NCBI GenBank assembly: GCA_050694015.1
Contig: JBOGWY010000179.1
Coordinates: forward strand, 1-12,890
Direction: 5' to 3'
DNA from: JBOGWY01 sp050694015
GTDB lineage: Bacteria; Actinomycetota; CADDZG01; WHSQ01
Length of the DNA: 12,890 nt
Part shown: piece after piece, positions 12,739 through 12,890 of the stretch
Position numbering within the stretch: position 1 is the stretch's first letter
Layout of the letters: the number at the start of each line of letters is the position of its first letter
Notes under the pieces: model-generated
What the model saw: only the letters and a program-made list of their open reading frames with translations
Told to the model about the DNA's origin: nothing
The model's database searches: none
Translations under genes and position numbers: made by a program

Positions 12739-12890
12739 ATGCCCGATGCTATGCGTTTCGAAACTGCTGCCATCCACGCCGGCCAGGACCCAGATCCCAC
12801 GACCGGGGCGGCCGTCGTCCCCATCTATCAAACATCGACATACGTCCAGGAAGGTGTAGCGAAACACGGTGGTTTCGAGTATTCGCGTAC
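12739..12890 (+). CDS. Cystathionine gamma-synthase/lyase-type PLP enzyme, 3' end outside window
   Basis: Only the first 50 residues are present. They read MRFETAAIHAGQDPDPTTGA, then VVPIYQTSTYVQEG, then FEYSR. This is the characteristic beginning of the Cys/Met-metabolism PLP family, and the wording is closest to actinobacterial cystathionine gamma-synthases, where YSR contributes to PLP phosphate binding from the neighbouring subunit. The enzyme would make cystathionine from an activated homoserine and cysteine. Gamma-lyase and O-acylhomoserine sulfhydrylase relatives cannot be excluded, because the PLP lysine and specificity residues are beyond the window. Start ATG 12739 was chosen for its GGGAG site; ATG 12751 is the alternative. 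The gene is divergent from the C26 hydrolase with very little space between. Confidence 0.92.
   Translation, partial: MPDAMRFETAAIHAGQDPDPTTGAAVVPIYQTSTYVQEGVAKHGGFEYSR

Noticed and set aside
1..12890. Defence system, prophage, transposon, CRISPR array or tRNA
   Set aside because: No transposase, integrase, nuclease, repeat-spacer pattern or tRNA cloverleaf was recognised. Every stretch longer than about 110 bp is explained by an ordinary gene.

Overview
The window is high-GC bacterial chromosome with densely packed genes and no sign of phage, transposon, tRNA, rRNA or CRISPR. The best fit is an actinobacterium, probably an uncultured or little-studied lineage. The reasons are a fused CofG-CofH F420 synthase of the FbiC type, neighbouring cofD and cofE, DUF3105 and DUF5719 family proteins, TANNNT boxes placed as in leaderless actinobacterial promoters, and GTG/CTG start codons. 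This placement is inferred from gene content only.

Layout. 2-406 (+): 3' end of a cyclic-nucleotide-binding-domain protein, then a strong terminator-like hairpin. 477-1850 (+): type II NADH dehydrogenase. 1858-2496 (-): DUF3105 membrane-anchored protein, convergent with ndh. 2553-3146 (+): nitroreductase-fold protein that appears to start at a CTG codon. 3147-3254: a structured, repeat-bearing convergent intergenic region. 3255-4861 (-): cofD then cofE, overlapping by 4 bp. 4936-7344 (+): fbiC, divergent from cofD. 7352-10534 (+): a 1060-residue family 2 glycosyltransferase fused to a polytopic membrane domain. 10531-11919 (+): a DUF5719 exported or anchored protein overlapping the glycosyltransferase by 4 bp. 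11909-12712 (-): a class I glutamine-amidotransferase-like (peptidase C26) hydrolase, also with an apparent CTG start. 12739 to the window end (+): the N-terminus of a cystathionine gamma-synthase type PLP enzyme.

How the genes work together. The core is coenzyme F420 biosynthesis. FbiC makes the deazaflavin Fo, CofD adds the phospho-enolpyruvyl or phospholactyl unit, and CofE adds the glutamate tail. The nearby nitroreductase could supply the FMN-dependent reductase activity that is fused to CofE in mycobacterial FbiB, but that is inference. The guanylyltransferase CofC/FbiD is not in the window. fbiC is followed in a tight, apparently coupled run by the glycosyltransferase fusion and the DUF5719 protein, which look like cell-envelope genes of unknown substrate.

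I did not find a clearly new defence or mobile system. The most useful points for a second look are the two CTG starts with matching Shine-Dalgarno sequences, the hairpin and palindrome wedged before ndh, the repeat element between the nitroreductase and cofE, the split FbiB arrangement, and the glycosyltransferase-membrane fusion joined to fbiC.
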